DNA of 64,000 nt from Burkholderia sp. WSM2230 (GTDB lineage Bacteria > Pseudomonadota > Gammaproteobacteria > Burkholderiales > Burkholderiaceae), in the NCBI RefSeq assembly GCF_000472445.1, contig NZ_AXAJ01000016.1:60438-124437 (forward strand). Direction: 5' to 3'. This document shows positions 46,486 through 56,449 of this stretch, piece by piece. The position numbers and the translations under genes were made by a program. The notes under the pieces are model-generated. The model did no database searches. It was not told where the DNA came from and worked only from the letters and a program-made list of their open reading frames with translations. The number at the start of each line of letters is the position of its first letter. Positions within the stretch are counted from its first letter, which is position 1.

Positions 46486-46910
46486 GGCTAACTCCTCTTA
46501 AGTTGGCAATCGTGTTCAGGGTTGTTCCCAACGCATCGTTCACTGCCGCGGATGCCGCGCGATGCCATGCACGGCTCGCATTCAGAGCTTAATGCCAAAC
46601 TGCGTATCGCGTACTGCTGCGTCCAATTGCGACGATTGATGCAGCCGGCTCGCGCTCGTGCGCGGCGAAGTGGCGTATGCGATTCGCACGTGTGAGCGCA
46701 TCTTGCTGCCAGATGTACACCAGTTCGCGCCATAGTCAGCTTTTCCAGCATGAGCGCGTGTGCTGGACTATTGTTTAAGCGCGCCGGGAGCGCCAACGCA
46801 AGGCTCTTTTCGATAACACAGGATGCTCCCAGTGAGTAGAAAACCGCTCACAGGCGTGGGTTTTTTTGCATGCAACGAAGCGACATTAACTTTTCAAGGA
46901 CGGAGAAAAC
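46486..46910. promoter_or_regulatory. Divergent region of the DUF4148-like and BON genes
   Basis: 425 bp with no credible gene. The part close to the BON gene holds a terminator-like structure (separate entry). The remainder is likely to hold promoters for both genes. Confidence 0.5.
46839..46867 (+). terminator. Terminator-like hairpin in the BON gene leader
   Basis: AAAACCGC-loop-GCGTGGG followed by TTTTTTT, 44 bp before the GTG start. Imperfect stem with a bulge, yet the T tract is strong. It could end a short upstream RNA or work as an attenuator. Confidence 0.45.
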
Positions 46911-47279
46911 GTGAAAACAGTCAATCTTCTGAAGGCGCTCGGCATTGCACTGTGTCTTGCGACTGCGTCAAGCGCTTATGCGCAAACGAGCGATGCCACC
47001 GGCTCGGGCACGACGGCGTCGAGCACTTCTCGCACGAAAACAGTGAAAAAAGCGGACCGCAAACTCGGTCTCGACGTGCGCAAGGCGTTGTCCAGAACTC
47101 AGGGTTTCGACGTGTCGAACGTATACGTTCGCGCTCGCGGCGGCGCGGTCACGTTGACGGGATCGGTGCCCGACGGCGCCCAGATTCCGCAGGCCGAGGA
47201 CGTGGCAAAGAACGTCGCTGGTGTCAAATCGGTGTCCAACAAGCTGACTGTAGCCACTCCGAACGGCGGCGGAGGCTGA
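46911..47279 (+). CDS. BON-domain periplasmic protein
   Basis: 122 residues with signal peptide (VKTVNLLKALGIALCLATAS, cleavage after AYA), a Ser/Thr-rich linker, then one BON domain (about 48-115: LDVRKALSRTQGFDVSNVYV, GGAVTLTGSVPDGAQ, GVKSVSNKLTV). BON proteins bind lipid or membrane and are often stress-induced. GTG start with AAGGACGGAG upstream; no ATG fits. Confidence 0.85.
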   Translation: MKTVNLLKALGIALCLATASSAYAQTSDATGSGTTASSTSRTKTVKKADRKLGLDVRKALSRTQGFDVSNVYVRARGGAVTLTGSVPDGAQIPQAEDVAKNVAGVKSVSNKLTVATPNGGGG

Positions 47280-47432
47280 GCACTCAACAGTTGAACTAGC
47301 GGGTTGAACGGCGTTCTGCCCGATTGCATCGGACGACGAAGGATTGCGCCTGCACTGCATCAGCACTGCTTTGGTGCCAGTGCGGCGCTCCCCTTTTGTC
47401 CCGCTATGTGAATCACAGGTGCCGCACGCCGC

Positions 47433-48449
47433 TTACGCGCGTCCGGCATGCGCGGACCTCGCGTAACGCGCAAGCATCCATACCGCAGCCGCGCCGGCGG
47501 CAAGCAATGCGGTTTGCCGCGGATGCATCGAAGCCTGCGTATACAGGCTCGATTCCAGCACTTTGCGCTTTTGTCCCGAACGCTCGCGCAATGCGCCGTC
47601 GGCACCATGATTGCCGGCTGGGGTGCGCGGCGGTTCGTCGGTGCGTTGCGATGCTATGCCGAAGCGGCTCATCACACGGTCATACAGATTCGGCGCCCGA
47701 CGCGCGAACGTCACCATGGCTGCCGATGCGCCGCCCACGTATAGATCGCGAACCGGCGTGCTCGCCGCATGCAGAATCGCCCTCGCGACGATGTCCGGTG
47801 CATAGACCGGAGGCGGCAATTTGGGCTGCACGTCGAGATGATTACGAGCGTGCTCGACGAACTGCGTATGAATGCCGGACGGTTTGATCAGCGTGACAGA
47901 AACCGGCGCGCGCTCTTCGATCAATTCCATGCGCAAGGCGTCGGTGTATCCCTTCACTGCATGCTTCGAAGCGACGTAAGCGGCTTGCAGCGGCAAGGCG
48001 ATATCGGACAGTTCGCTGCCCAGGTTGACGAGCGCACCGCCGCGCTGCTTCAGGTGCGCGAGCGCAATCATCGAGCCCTGCACCACGCCCCAGAAGTTCG
48101 TCTCGAACAACTCCTTCTGTTCGTCGATGGGCACGTCGGCGCAACGTCCAAAGATCGAAGCGCCCGCGTTGTTGACCCACGTGTCGAACCCGCCGAAACG
48201 CGCGATCGCCTTTTCCGCCGCTGCCTGCAATTGCCCGGCATTGCTGACGTCGGCGACTGCATACTCAACGAGCGCGCCCTGGTCTGCGAGTTGGGTGGCG
48301 AGCGTGCGTAGCGCTTCCTCGTCGCGCGCGACCAGCACCAGCCGTGCTCCCCTGCTGGCGGCAAGGCGCGCGGTCGCAAGACCGATTCCGCTCGTCGCAC
48401 CTGTAATGACGATGACCTGCTGCGCAACCGGTTTGAGCTTTACTGTCAT
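47433..48449 (-). CDS. SDR-family oxidoreductase with C-terminal membrane anchor
   Basis: 338 residues. Classical short-chain dehydrogenase with NAD(P) motif TGATSGIGLA (about 16-25), NNAG, catalytic Ser in GSELSD and YVASKHAVKG (Tyr-x3-Lys). It ends in a roughly 15-residue hydrophobic stretch (LLAAGAAAVWMLARY) that may anchor it to the membrane. The substrate is unknown. An ATG at 48449 starts the Rossmann fold at the normal distance. Confidence 0.88.
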   Translation of the reverse strand: MTVKLKPVAQQVIVITGATSGIGLATARLAASRGARLVLVARDEEALRTLATQLADQGALVEYAVADVSNAGQLQAAAEKAIARFGGFDTWVNNAGASIFGRCADVPIDEQKELFETNFWGVVQGSMIALAHLKQRGGALVNLGSELSDIALPLQAAYVASKHAVKGYTDALRMELIEERAPVSVTLIKPSGIHTQFVEHARNHLDVQPKLPPPVYAPDIVARAILHAASTPVRDLYVGGASAAMVTFARRAPNLYDRVMSRFGIASQRTDEPPRTPAGNHGADGALRERSGQKRKVLESSLYTQASMHPRQTALLAAGAAAVWMLARYARSAHAGRA

Positions 48450-48822
48450 GGCAAAGTCCTCGGAAAGGTAACGTGTCGCGGCACACTGGCCCAAAGGCGC
48501 CCTGCCGCGCGAAGTGCGTTCGCTTCTCGCAGCATTCGTCGTGCCGCAGGGCTTGCGCAAGCAGTCTTGTGTTCCGTTCGCCGCACGACTGTTAGCTCGG
48601 CGTCAGCAACGGTTATGTAATTGAATGTCCATCGAGAGCAGACGTAATATGCGCGCCCTTAAAACTTAATCATCGGGTGCTTCAATGCGCGCAGCCTGTC
48701 GGCTTGCCGCATGCCGGTGTCGACAGGCACAACACCATTTCCAATAAACAACATCCCCAGCGAACTCCACACGTGCATCAATGGAAACGCTGAACGGCGA
48801 CGTCGAATCTGGAGCCTGTCAT
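48450..48822. promoter_or_regulatory. SDR / phosphatase divergent region
   Basis: 373 bp between divergent genes. I see no coding sequence, repeat or clear hairpin here beyond a Shine-Dalgarno (GGAG at about 48811) for the phosphatase. Confidence 0.45.
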
Positions 48823-50601
48823 ATGTTCCGCAGAACCCTGTTACCTATCCCGTTTGCCGCGTTGCTCACGCTCGCCGCCTGCGGCAATCACAGCGTCAAT
48901 TCGACTGCGTCGTCGCCAGCGGCAACGGTGACCGCGCAGGACCAACTTGCAACCGCCACCCCGATCAAGCACGTCGTCGTGATCTTCGGCGAGAACGTCT
49001 CGTTCGACCACTACTTCGCGACTTATCCGCAAGCGTCGAACCCGGTCGGCGAGCCGCAATTCACGGCAGCCGCGGGCACGCCGACGGTGAATAACCTCAC
49101 GAATAACAACCTGATCGCGACGAACCCGAACGCGCTTTCCACGTCGCCGAATACGGCGGGCCGCACGGTCGGCGCGGTGACGATTGCAGGCCTTGGGCTA
49201 CCCGCGGCGGACTTGCTGCCGTTCCGCCTCGATCGCTCGCAGGCGAACACGTCGAGCCAGAATCACGCGTACGCCGCCGAACAGCTCGCGTACAACAACG
49301 GTGCGATGGACTCGTTCCCGCTCTTTACGGCCGCAGGCTCGACGATCGCCGGCAGCACCGGCGCATTCGCGACGAAAGGCCAGGTGCTCGGCTACTTCGA
49401 CGGCAACACCGTCACCGCACTGTGGAACTATGCGCAGCACTTTGCGATGAATCAGAACGCGTACACCGACACGTACGGTCCGTCGACACCGGGCGCGCTC
49501 GAAGTCGTTTCCGGCCAGAACAACGGTGTGGTCGTTTCGGGCGGCACGTCAGTCAACGCGATTCCGGATTCGGCCGGCGGCTTTACGATGATTGGCGACC
49601 TCGACCCTACGGGCGACGTCTGCACGATCGCGGCGGGCAGCACGGTGACGGGCACCATGTCGTCGAACAACAAGAATATCGGCGACCTGCTCAACGCAAA
49701 GAACATCACGTGGGGCGGCTTCATGGGCGGCTTCAATCTGCAGACGGTCAACGCGAACGGCACGACCGGTTGTGCGCGCTCCACGTTCTCGCAGGTCCTC
49801 AACGCAACGAAGACCGACTACGTGCAGCACCACGCGTGGTTCCAGTACTACGCGAGCACGGCGAACCTCGCGCATACGCGTCCTTCGTCGACGGCTGTGA
49901 TCGGCGCCACGGATCCGCTGGATAACACTGCAACGCCGGTTCACCACCAGTACGACACCGACGATTTCTTCGCCGCGGTGAAGGCGGGCAACTATCCGTC
50001 GGTCAGCTTCCTGAAGGCGCCGGCTGTAGAGGACGGACACCCGGGCAACTCGGATCCGATCGACGAACAGGCGTTCGTCACGAAGGTCATCAACTTCCTG
50101 CAGCAGCAGCCCGACTGGAAGAACACGGCTGTGATCATCGCCTATGACGATTCCGACGGCTGGTACGACCACCGCTATAAAGCGCCGACGAGTTCGTCGT
50201 TTGACTCGACGACTGCACAATCGGCAGGCGGCAAGACGGTTGCGGGCAGCGACAACCTGAGCGCGGCGGGGCAATGTACGGCAGCGGGCGCGGTGCAGCC
50301 GCAAGGCGTGAACGGCGGCGCAGTGAACGGCCGTTGTGGTCCTGGCACGCGTACGCCGTTTATCGTGGTGTCGCCGTGGGCGAAGGCGAACTTCGTGGAC
50401 GACACGCCGATTACGCAGGCCTCGGTGGTCCGCTTCATCGAGGACAATTGGCTCGGCGGTCAACGCCTTGGCGGTGGTTCGTTCGATGCAAGCGCGGGCA
50501 GCATGATGAACATGTTCGACTTTGCTGGCTCGGGCAACAATCCGCCGCTGTATCTGGATCAGAACCTCGGCACCAAGCTGTCGGCGGCGCCTGCTATCTG
50601 A
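48823..50601 (+). CDS. Secreted phosphoesterase-family phosphatase (lipoprotein)
   Basis: 592 residues of the PF04185-type acid phosphatase/phospholipase C family. The signal ends in a lipobox (LTLAAC, Cys about 20), so it is probably lipid-anchored. Motifs: IKHVVVIFGENVSFDHYFAT (metal-ligand Glu-Asn and Ser/Asp), AYDDSDGWYDH and GPGTRTPFIVVSPWAKANFV. The region between 80 and 280 is rich in Thr, Asn and Ser, as expected for a secreted protein. It is followed on the same strand by a cytochrome c peroxidase gene. Confidence 0.9.
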   Translation: MFRRTLLPIPFAALLTLAACGNHSVNSTASSPAATVTAQDQLATATPIKHVVVIFGENVSFDHYFATYPQASNPVGEPQFTAAAGTPTVNNLTNNNLIATNPNALSTSPNTAGRTVGAVTIAGLGLPAADLLPFRLDRSQANTSSQNHAYAAEQLAYNNGAMDSFPLFTAAGSTIAGSTGAFATKGQVLGYFDGNTVTALWNYAQHFAMNQNAYTDTYGPSTPGALEVVSGQNNGVVVSGGTSVNAIPDSAGGFTMIGDLDPTGDVCTIAAGSTVTGTMSSNNKNIGDLLNAKNITWGGFMGGFNLQTVNANGTTGCARSTFSQVLNATKTDYVQHHAWFQYYASTANLAHTRPSSTAVIGATDPLDNTATPVHHQYDTDDFFAAVKAGNYPSVSFLKAPAVEDGHPGNSDPIDEQAFVTKVINFLQQQPDWKNTAVIIAYDDSDGWYDHRYKAPTSSSFDSTTAQSAGGKTVAGSDNLSAAGQCTAAGAVQPQGVNGGAVNGRCGPGTRTPFIVVSPWAKANFVDDTPITQASVVRFIEDNWLGGQRLGGGSFDASAGSMMNMFDFAGSGNNPPLYLDQNLGTKLSAAPAI

Positions 50602-50821
50602 GTCCGGCGCGGGACTGAGCCATGCCTTCATGGTTGGCCCTCATCGACCGTGCTTGTCGATACGATGCGGGCGACGCTCATTGCCCGCATCGCCGACCAA
50701 CGCGCTTGCCTGACGGAGCGCGCGGCTCACCGTGAAACGTACCCGGTCGTCGAGCCAGTCATGTGTGCTGGCTCGATTCGTTTTTTCATCGCCTCCGAAG
50801 AACTATTTCGTCACCATCGTC

Positions 50822-52273
50822 ATGAACCAATCTTCAGACGCCGCCGTGCCGCCGACACTTCAAGCCGGCGGCGAACCGGCTGCTGTTCTCGCTCGCCACT
50901 CATTGCGTGGAGTCGTTGCGTGGGCCGCTGCGTGCATCGTCAGCGCGGCCGTTGCGTTCGGTGCTTATGCACTTGTCTATCCCGAGCGCATGCCGGCGGC
51001 GCTTGGCGCAGTTGTCGAAGAGATCACCGGCGCGAATCCGCAGCCGGTGCATCTGATGCGTCCCGCGCGCGCGCCGTTGAGTGCAGTTGCACTGCTTGGC
51101 AAGGAGATATTCTTCGACCAGTCGTTATCCGCTTCGGGCACGCAGTCATGCGCGTCGTGCCACTCGCCGAACCGTTCGTATGCGCCGGATAATGCGTTTC
51201 CAGTTCAGATCGGCGGCGCGCATATGAGCGAAGCCGGTTATCGTCCGCCGCCGTCTCTCACTTATCTGTACCGTCAGGCGCCGTTCAGCATTGGCCCCGA
51301 CCAGGGCGACACCGACGTGCCGGTGGACCTGACGCAACTGGCTTCGCAAGCCGCGGGCGTGCAGCGCGCGCAAAAGACTGCGCTCGCCGCGCCGGCCGCG
51401 CCGGCGATGGTGCCGCAAGGCGGACTCTTCTGGGACGGCCGCGCCGATACTTTGCAGGACCAGGCAATTGGACCGTTGACGAATCCGGTCGAAATGGCCA
51501 ACAAGACACCGGAAGACGTCGCGCAGAAGCTCTCGCACACGAAGTACATCGACCAGTTCAAACAGATGTTCGGGCCGGCGATTGCGGCCAACCCTAGCCT
51601 GCTGATCTCCGAAGCGATGTTCGCAGTAGGGCGTTATCAGATCGAGGATCCGTCATTTCACGCCTTCACCAGCAAGTATGACTACTGGCTCGAAGGCAAA
51701 GCCCGCCTCACGCATGCCGAGCTGCACGGCCTGCAATTGTTCAACGACAAGGACAAGGCCAACTGTGCGGGCTGTCATCTGAGTCAGCCGAGCAAAGATG
51801 GCTTGCCGCCGGTGTTCACCGATACGCAATACGAGGCGCTTGGCGTGCCGCGCAATCCGGCCATTCCTGCAAACAGGAACCCGAAGTTCTTCGATATGGG
51901 GGTATGTGGGCCGTTTCGTCAGGACCTCGCAAAGGAAACGCAGTATTGCGGCATGTTCCTCACGCCGACGTTGCGCAACGTCGCGAACCGCAAGGTGTTC
52001 TTCCACAATGGCGTGTATCACGATCTGAAGCAGGTGATGGACTTCTACAATCTGCGCAATACATCGCCGGAAAAAATCTATCCTCGCGATGCGTCGGGCA
52101 AGGTGCAGAAGTACAACGATCTGCCCGCGCAGTATCACGCGAACGTGGATGCTTCGGATGCGCCTTTCGATCGCAAGTCAGGCGATCAGCCTGCGATGAG
52201 CGAGGCGGATATTCAGGACATCATTGCGTTTTTGAAGACGCTGAGTGATGGGTATCACGTCGGGGGATCGTGA
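50822..52273 (+). CDS. Di-heme cytochrome c peroxidase-like protein
   Basis: 483 residues with an N-terminal membrane anchor (about 30-53) and two c-type heme sites, CASCH (110-114) and CAGCH (315-319), in the bacterial cytochrome c peroxidase/MauG arrangement. Conserved WDGRAD, GPLTNPVEM and FLTPTLRNVA motifs. It would act in the periplasm, reducing H2O2. There is no strong Shine-Dalgarno; a GTG at 50732 is an alternative start, giving 30 more residues. It forms a same-strand pair with the phosphatase, 220 bp downstream. Confidence 0.88.
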   Translation: MNQSSDAAVPPTLQAGGEPAAVLARHSLRGVVAWAAACIVSAAVAFGAYALVYPERMPAALGAVVEEITGANPQPVHLMRPARAPLSAVALLGKEIFFDQSLSASGTQSCASCHSPNRSYAPDNAFPVQIGGAHMSEAGYRPPPSLTYLYRQAPFSIGPDQGDTDVPVDLTQLASQAAGVQRAQKTALAAPAAPAMVPQGGLFWDGRADTLQDQAIGPLTNPVEMANKTPEDVAQKLSHTKYIDQFKQMFGPAIAANPSLLISEAMFAVGRYQIEDPSFHAFTSKYDYWLEGKARLTHAELHGLQLFNDKDKANCAGCHLSQPSKDGLPPVFTDTQYEALGVPRNPAIPANRNPKFFDMGVCGPFRQDLAKETQYCGMFLTPTLRNVANRKVFFHNGVYHDLKQVMDFYNLRNTSPEKIYPRDASGKVQKYNDLPAQYHANVDASDAPFDRKSGDQPAMSEADIQDIIAFLKTLSDGYHVGGS

Positions 52274-52385
52274 ATCCTGGTAGCAGACCAGCATAGCGGG
52301 ACCCGGAGGCCCGACGCCCCGCTACGCTCGTGCCAACGGGCCCTATGCCGTGAAGGGGCTGTTACCGCGCACCGGCAATCATCAT

Positions 52386-54633
52386 TCAAAACGTTCCAGT
52401 TGCCCGCGCGTCGTTCGTCGGCATTCGATCCACGCGCTGCGCATTGCGCTCGTCCTCGGCGCGATGCTTCGCCTCTTTCTTGAAGTCGGTCTTTGCAAAG
52501 ATATCCGTGGCCCGCGTCTGAAAGTACAACGTGGGGGACAAGATATGGTCGTGCCAACTCGTCAACATGGTGTCATGCACTAGCAGGTCGAAAAGCGTCA
52601 TGACCGCCGGCGGCAGCGGGTTCTTACCGCTCAGGCCCTCCTGCCACGCACCAACGAGCGCGACCTGCTCGGGCGTCAACATTTCATGCCGGACGATTCC
52701 TTCCGCAGCCCCCCGTAACGTCGGCGTCGTAGGGAAGATCCGCGCCCACCTCCCGGGCCTGGATGCGCTTGAGTCGCGCCTCGAGTTCCGGCTGCTTCGC
52801 CATGCGTTCGAGGAGTTCCGCCGACTCCCGCTCAAGGCGCTCCCATACATGGACGACCGGCCTCGATATAGCTTCGTCCGTCGGTAGTAGATCACGTTGT
52901 CGGCGCGCTTCCAGATCCTTGTAGTGCGCGACAAGACTGTCGAACATGGCGCGATTCGCGGGCCGCTCGCGCTCGTTTGCTGGCAGGCTCGCCAGCCGCT
53001 CGTGCTCCATGCGGAGTTTCCGCGCGGTCTCTTCACGCTCGGCCAGCAATGCGCGCCAGGCGGCGAGCTTCTGATCGGGAACAGAAGTGAGTGTGGCGCG
53101 GAACGTAGGATCTTTGTACCGCGCTGCCAGCCAGCGCAGGAAAACCTGCATGTGCGGCTGGAATTTGAGGCCCTGCTCTCGCGGTACAAGGACGCGGTAT
53201 GCGTTGATCAGGTCAGGGATCTTGTAGGTTGTATTGCCGTCGGAGATGGGGGACGCGAGGGTGAATTTTGTGAACGCAGGGCCTTTGTACTTGAATAAGT
53301 ATTCCATCATATCGACTGCCGCGCCCGCCATCAGTGCTTCGTTCAGCATATCGCGCAAGGCGACGCGCTGAAGCTCGGCACGAAAGCCCATCGACCCCGC
53401 GGGAGCACCCCCGGTGATGTCTTCGCTGGTGCCGGGATATAAATACTGTTCACCACGAGTCTTCTCAAGACTGTCGAGCCGCTGATAAAAGCGCAATTCG
53501 TGCGCGGCCGCAAAGTGCACGCACTTTTGCACCGCCTGCGGCACAGTGAGTGGTCGGTCGCCGTAATTCTGCTTGACCATGCTGACGAGCGGCATGAACT
53601 CCAGCAGCTTGTTCTCGGCCATGATAGAAGACACATCGTCCAGCAGCCTGAGGAACCTGATCTCTATCATGTCGCCTTCGATCGCCAGATCGTCGTCGCG
53701 GCGCCGCTTGTACTTGCGCACCAGTTCATTCACGAAGACGCGCGCCAGCACGCTCCCCCTATCGGCGCCAAACACCGAGACCTCGATGCGTTGCACCTTT
53801 GACATTTTCGTCTTCGCGTCGCGGTAGGCCTTTTCGAACTGGGTCAACGCCGCGCGCAAACGGTCTTCAACACCCGTACCAAATAGACGGGAGACCGCGG
53901 CGTTGTCGCGTACTTGTGGAATGGAATCCATCGCGACCCCGACGAATACGCCTTTCGCTACTGCCCAACCTGCTTTCAGCGGGTTCTTCTTCAGCTCGAA
54001 CAGCGTGGCCCTAACCGCGGCTTTACCGCGCGTGACCCAGCGGTCTTCCCGGGCCAGCGTCAATACGCGGCCAAGCTTGGCAGGTGTCTTCTTAGCCTCG
54101 GCGATGACGTCGGCATAGGCCTTGACAACAGGGCGAAACGACATCTCGTCCAAGGCCTCGATTGCCGCTTTCTTCGCGGTCGTCGCGGGCACCTTCTTCA
54201 GGTCGAGCAGCTTGTCGACGCCCACCACCTTCTGCGCTGTGCTTTTTGCCGATTGGATCGTTGATTTGCCGACAGCGGTTGCGGTTTTGGCGGCTGCAGA
54301 GATGATGTCGCTGTTCGCAGCGTCTTTGTTCAGTTCGGTGCCGAGGCCGGAGTAGTAGAAGGGGTACCAAAACTGATTGGGCATGTCTTTGCGACGCGTA
54401 TCAAGGTTATCGCGATGCGCTTCCCAAAGGCGGCAGATGTTCGAATAGCGGGACGTTGATGGATCGTCGTGGTCGCGGTGACGGCCGAACGCGTCAAAAA
54501 AGAAGCCCATTTTAATCACAGCACCACACGGAATGCATTCGTCATGCTTATACGGCTTGAGCGAGGCGATCATTCCATCCAGCACCCTCAACGGCGTGCG
54601 GTCGGCTGAATCGATCTGTTTTTGATCAGTCAT
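52386..54633 (-). pseudogene. DUF2235/Tle1-like T6SS phospholipase-type protein, frameshifted
   Basis: About 748 residues if repaired. N-terminal DUF2235-like region (KMGFFFDAFGRHRDHDDPST, SRYSNICRLWEAHRDN) as in type VI lipase effectors, Ala/Lys-rich middle (about 100-200), and long charged helices at 530-630. Where lipases have GxSxG it has FGADRGSVLAR, so the nucleophile Ser is Asp291. A six-G run (minus strand of 52709-52714) puts the last 100 codons out of frame: the first frame stops at 52684, while removing one G restores DVTGAAEGIVRHEMLTPEQ. Starts 8 bp inside the DUF3304 gene. Sequencing error, slippage or real mutation are all possible. Confidence 0.8.
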
Positions 54634-55417
54634 GCGAACCTCCTGGCAAAACTCTATGAACCTTGCCGGTCTTTATCTCCGCTATCGTCTGCGGTGACAG
54701 CTTATCCATTGCAACGCCAAACGCGCCGGGCCTGTTCTGACTGTCCGCGAGGATTTTGTGAACGGCAGGATGCTCGTCGAACTTCGGGTTCAGCAGCGCG
54801 AAGTAGACGTATTGCTCGAGGTCGCGCGTGTCGGTGAGGCGGTAGAGTATCCAGCCAGTGGCGGCAAGACGAGCTGTGCGCCGGAAGACCACGCCGTCGT
54901 CCTCGTTCTGCGGGTTGAGAAGTTTCCCGTGGTTCTTGCGCAACCAGTCCCATACGTCCGCATACAAGATGCGCGTTCCGCTCAGATCGCGCCGGAACTC
55001 GAACTCGATGTGATCATCGGGATAGAAATGAAGACCTATAATGCGTTCTCCAGCTCCGCCTTTCAGCGCAGTCGGCGGGAAATTGACGTGGGAGACCTTA
55101 TGAATTTCTTTGAGTGGCCCATAAGGGTCTTTCAGGAACTCGTCCTGATCCACGACATACCACTCCACCGTGAACTCGGTCCCCTTCAGCGTATAACAGC
55201 AGCTGAGCCTCCCTTCACCCGAACCCGGCATCAGGTCCCCGCCACCGCCGGCCTTGTTACCGAATTTGTCGGTGATCACAAAGCGATCGAGGTTATACGG
55301 CGTGTAATTAAACCCCTCCACGCTCAGCCCTCCATACGTCGGTCCCGACGAAAATGCATCGCACCCGCCAAGCAACAGGAGGCATGAGAACATCAGGCAC
55401 AGAGAATGTCTTTTCAT
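54626..55417 (-). CDS. DUF3304 lipoprotein, probable immunity protein
   Basis: 263 residues with a lipoprotein signal (MKRHSLCLMFSCLLLLGGC, lipobox LGGC). The N-terminal half matches DUF3304 (GLSVEGFNYTPYNLDRFVIT, GEGRLSCCYTL). DUF3304 proteins are usually found beside type VI lipase effectors as periplasmic antitoxins. It precedes the Tle1-like gene and overlaps it by 8 bp, so the two should be co-translated. The C-terminal half (about 120-263) is unique in my reading. Confidence 0.85.
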   Translation of the reverse strand: MKRHSLCLMFSCLLLLGGCDAFSSGPTYGGLSVEGFNYTPYNLDRFVITDKFGNKAGGGGDLMPGSGEGRLSCCYTLKGTEFTVEWYVVDQDEFLKDPYGPLKEIHKVSHVNFPPTALKGGAGERIIGLHFYPDDHIEFEFRRDLSGTRILYADVWDWLRKNHGKLLNPQNEDDGVVFRRTARLAATGWILYRLTDTRDLEQYVYFALLNPKFDEHPAVHKILADSQNRPGAFGVAMDKLSPQTIAEIKTGKVHRVLPGGSHD

Positions 55418-55753
55418 GCCTGATGCTGGTCGAACTTCATGGTCAGCAGCACGATGAATGTGAGGTGGAATCCCTAACGCAGATGAAGGAACTCTTCCAA
55501 TGTCCCGTAAACGTTTATGCCGTGTCGCGTGCGACACGGAACATGTCATCGGCTTGTTTATGCGCTAAGGCCTTCTCGCGGTATCGCGCCACATCTGAAC
55601 TCCATTAAGCAGACCGCCATCCCGATCCGATACGAAGGGCGTACGCGTGCCGTGCCAACCGAATGTGCGCCGTCTCAGTTCTGGAATCGGAGATACGCAA
55701 ACCCTATTGAGGTATCCTTTCCCGTTCCGCGATATTTCTTCCTGCCCTCCCCG
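55418..55753. other. Gap between DUF3304 and HAD genes
   Basis: 336 bp. I see no reliable gene, repeat or hairpin. No vgrG or PAAR gene is nearby to explain the effector pair. Confidence 0.4.
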
Positions 55754-56443
55754 ATGGACCATTTCCCCTTCGACGCCGTACTTTTCGATTGCGACGGCGT
55801 GCTCGTCGACTCCGAACCGATTACCAACCGCGTGCTCACCGAGATGCTCGGCGAGCTGGGCTGGCAATTGAGCGTCGAGGAGACCATGCGCATCTTCGTC
55901 GGCAAGGCGGTGAAAGACGAAGCGCCGCTGATCGAAGCGCGCACCGGCGTGGCGATCACGACCGACTGGCTCATGGAATTCCGCGCGCGCCGCAACGCGG
56001 CACTCGATAAAGAACTGAAGGCGATTGACGGCGCGGCTGTGGCGGTGCGCTCGCTTCATGCAACGCTAAACGGACGCATCGCCGTTGCATCCGGCGCGGA
56101 CCGCATAAAAGTCGAGTTGCAACTGAAGAAGACTGGCATCCTCGACTGCTTCGAGGGACGCATCTTCAGCGGTCACGAAACGCCGCGCAGCAAGCCGTTT
56201 CCCGATGTCTATCTGGCGGCGGCGGCAGCGCTCGAAGTCGCCCCCGCGCGCTGCGCGATTGTCGAAGACACGGTGACGGGCGCGACCGCCGGGGTGGCAG
56301 CCGGCGCGACGGTGTTCGGCTATTGTCCGAATGAACTGGGACACAGCAGTGCGGAGGCGTTGCTTGCGGCCGGCGTGGCCCAGGTGTTTCAGGACATGGA
56401 GGCGTTGCCGGGCGTGCTCGCCGCATGGCGCTACGCGGCTTGA
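55754..56443 (+). CDS. HAD-family hydrolase (beta-phosphoglucomutase/phosphatase subfamily)
   Basis: 229 residues. HAD motif I DAVLFDCDGVLVDSEP (nucleophile Asp15-type), a helical cap, motif II IAVASGADRIKVE, Lys in ETPRSKPFPDVYL and motif IV IVEDTVTGATAG. Likely a small-metabolite phosphatase; substrate unknown. The ATG at 55754 begins the fold directly. It is convergent with the next gene, with only 6 bp between the stops. Confidence 0.9.
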   Translation: MDHFPFDAVLFDCDGVLVDSEPITNRVLTEMLGELGWQLSVEETMRIFVGKAVKDEAPLIEARTGVAITTDWLMEFRARRNAALDKELKAIDGAAVAVRSLHATLNGRIAVASGADRIKVELQLKKTGILDCFEGRIFSGHETPRSKPFPDVYLAAAAALEVAPARCAIVEDTVTGATAGVAAGATVFGYCPNELGHSSAEALLAAGVAQVFQDMEALPGVLAAWRYAA

Positions 56444-56449
56444 CGCAGG

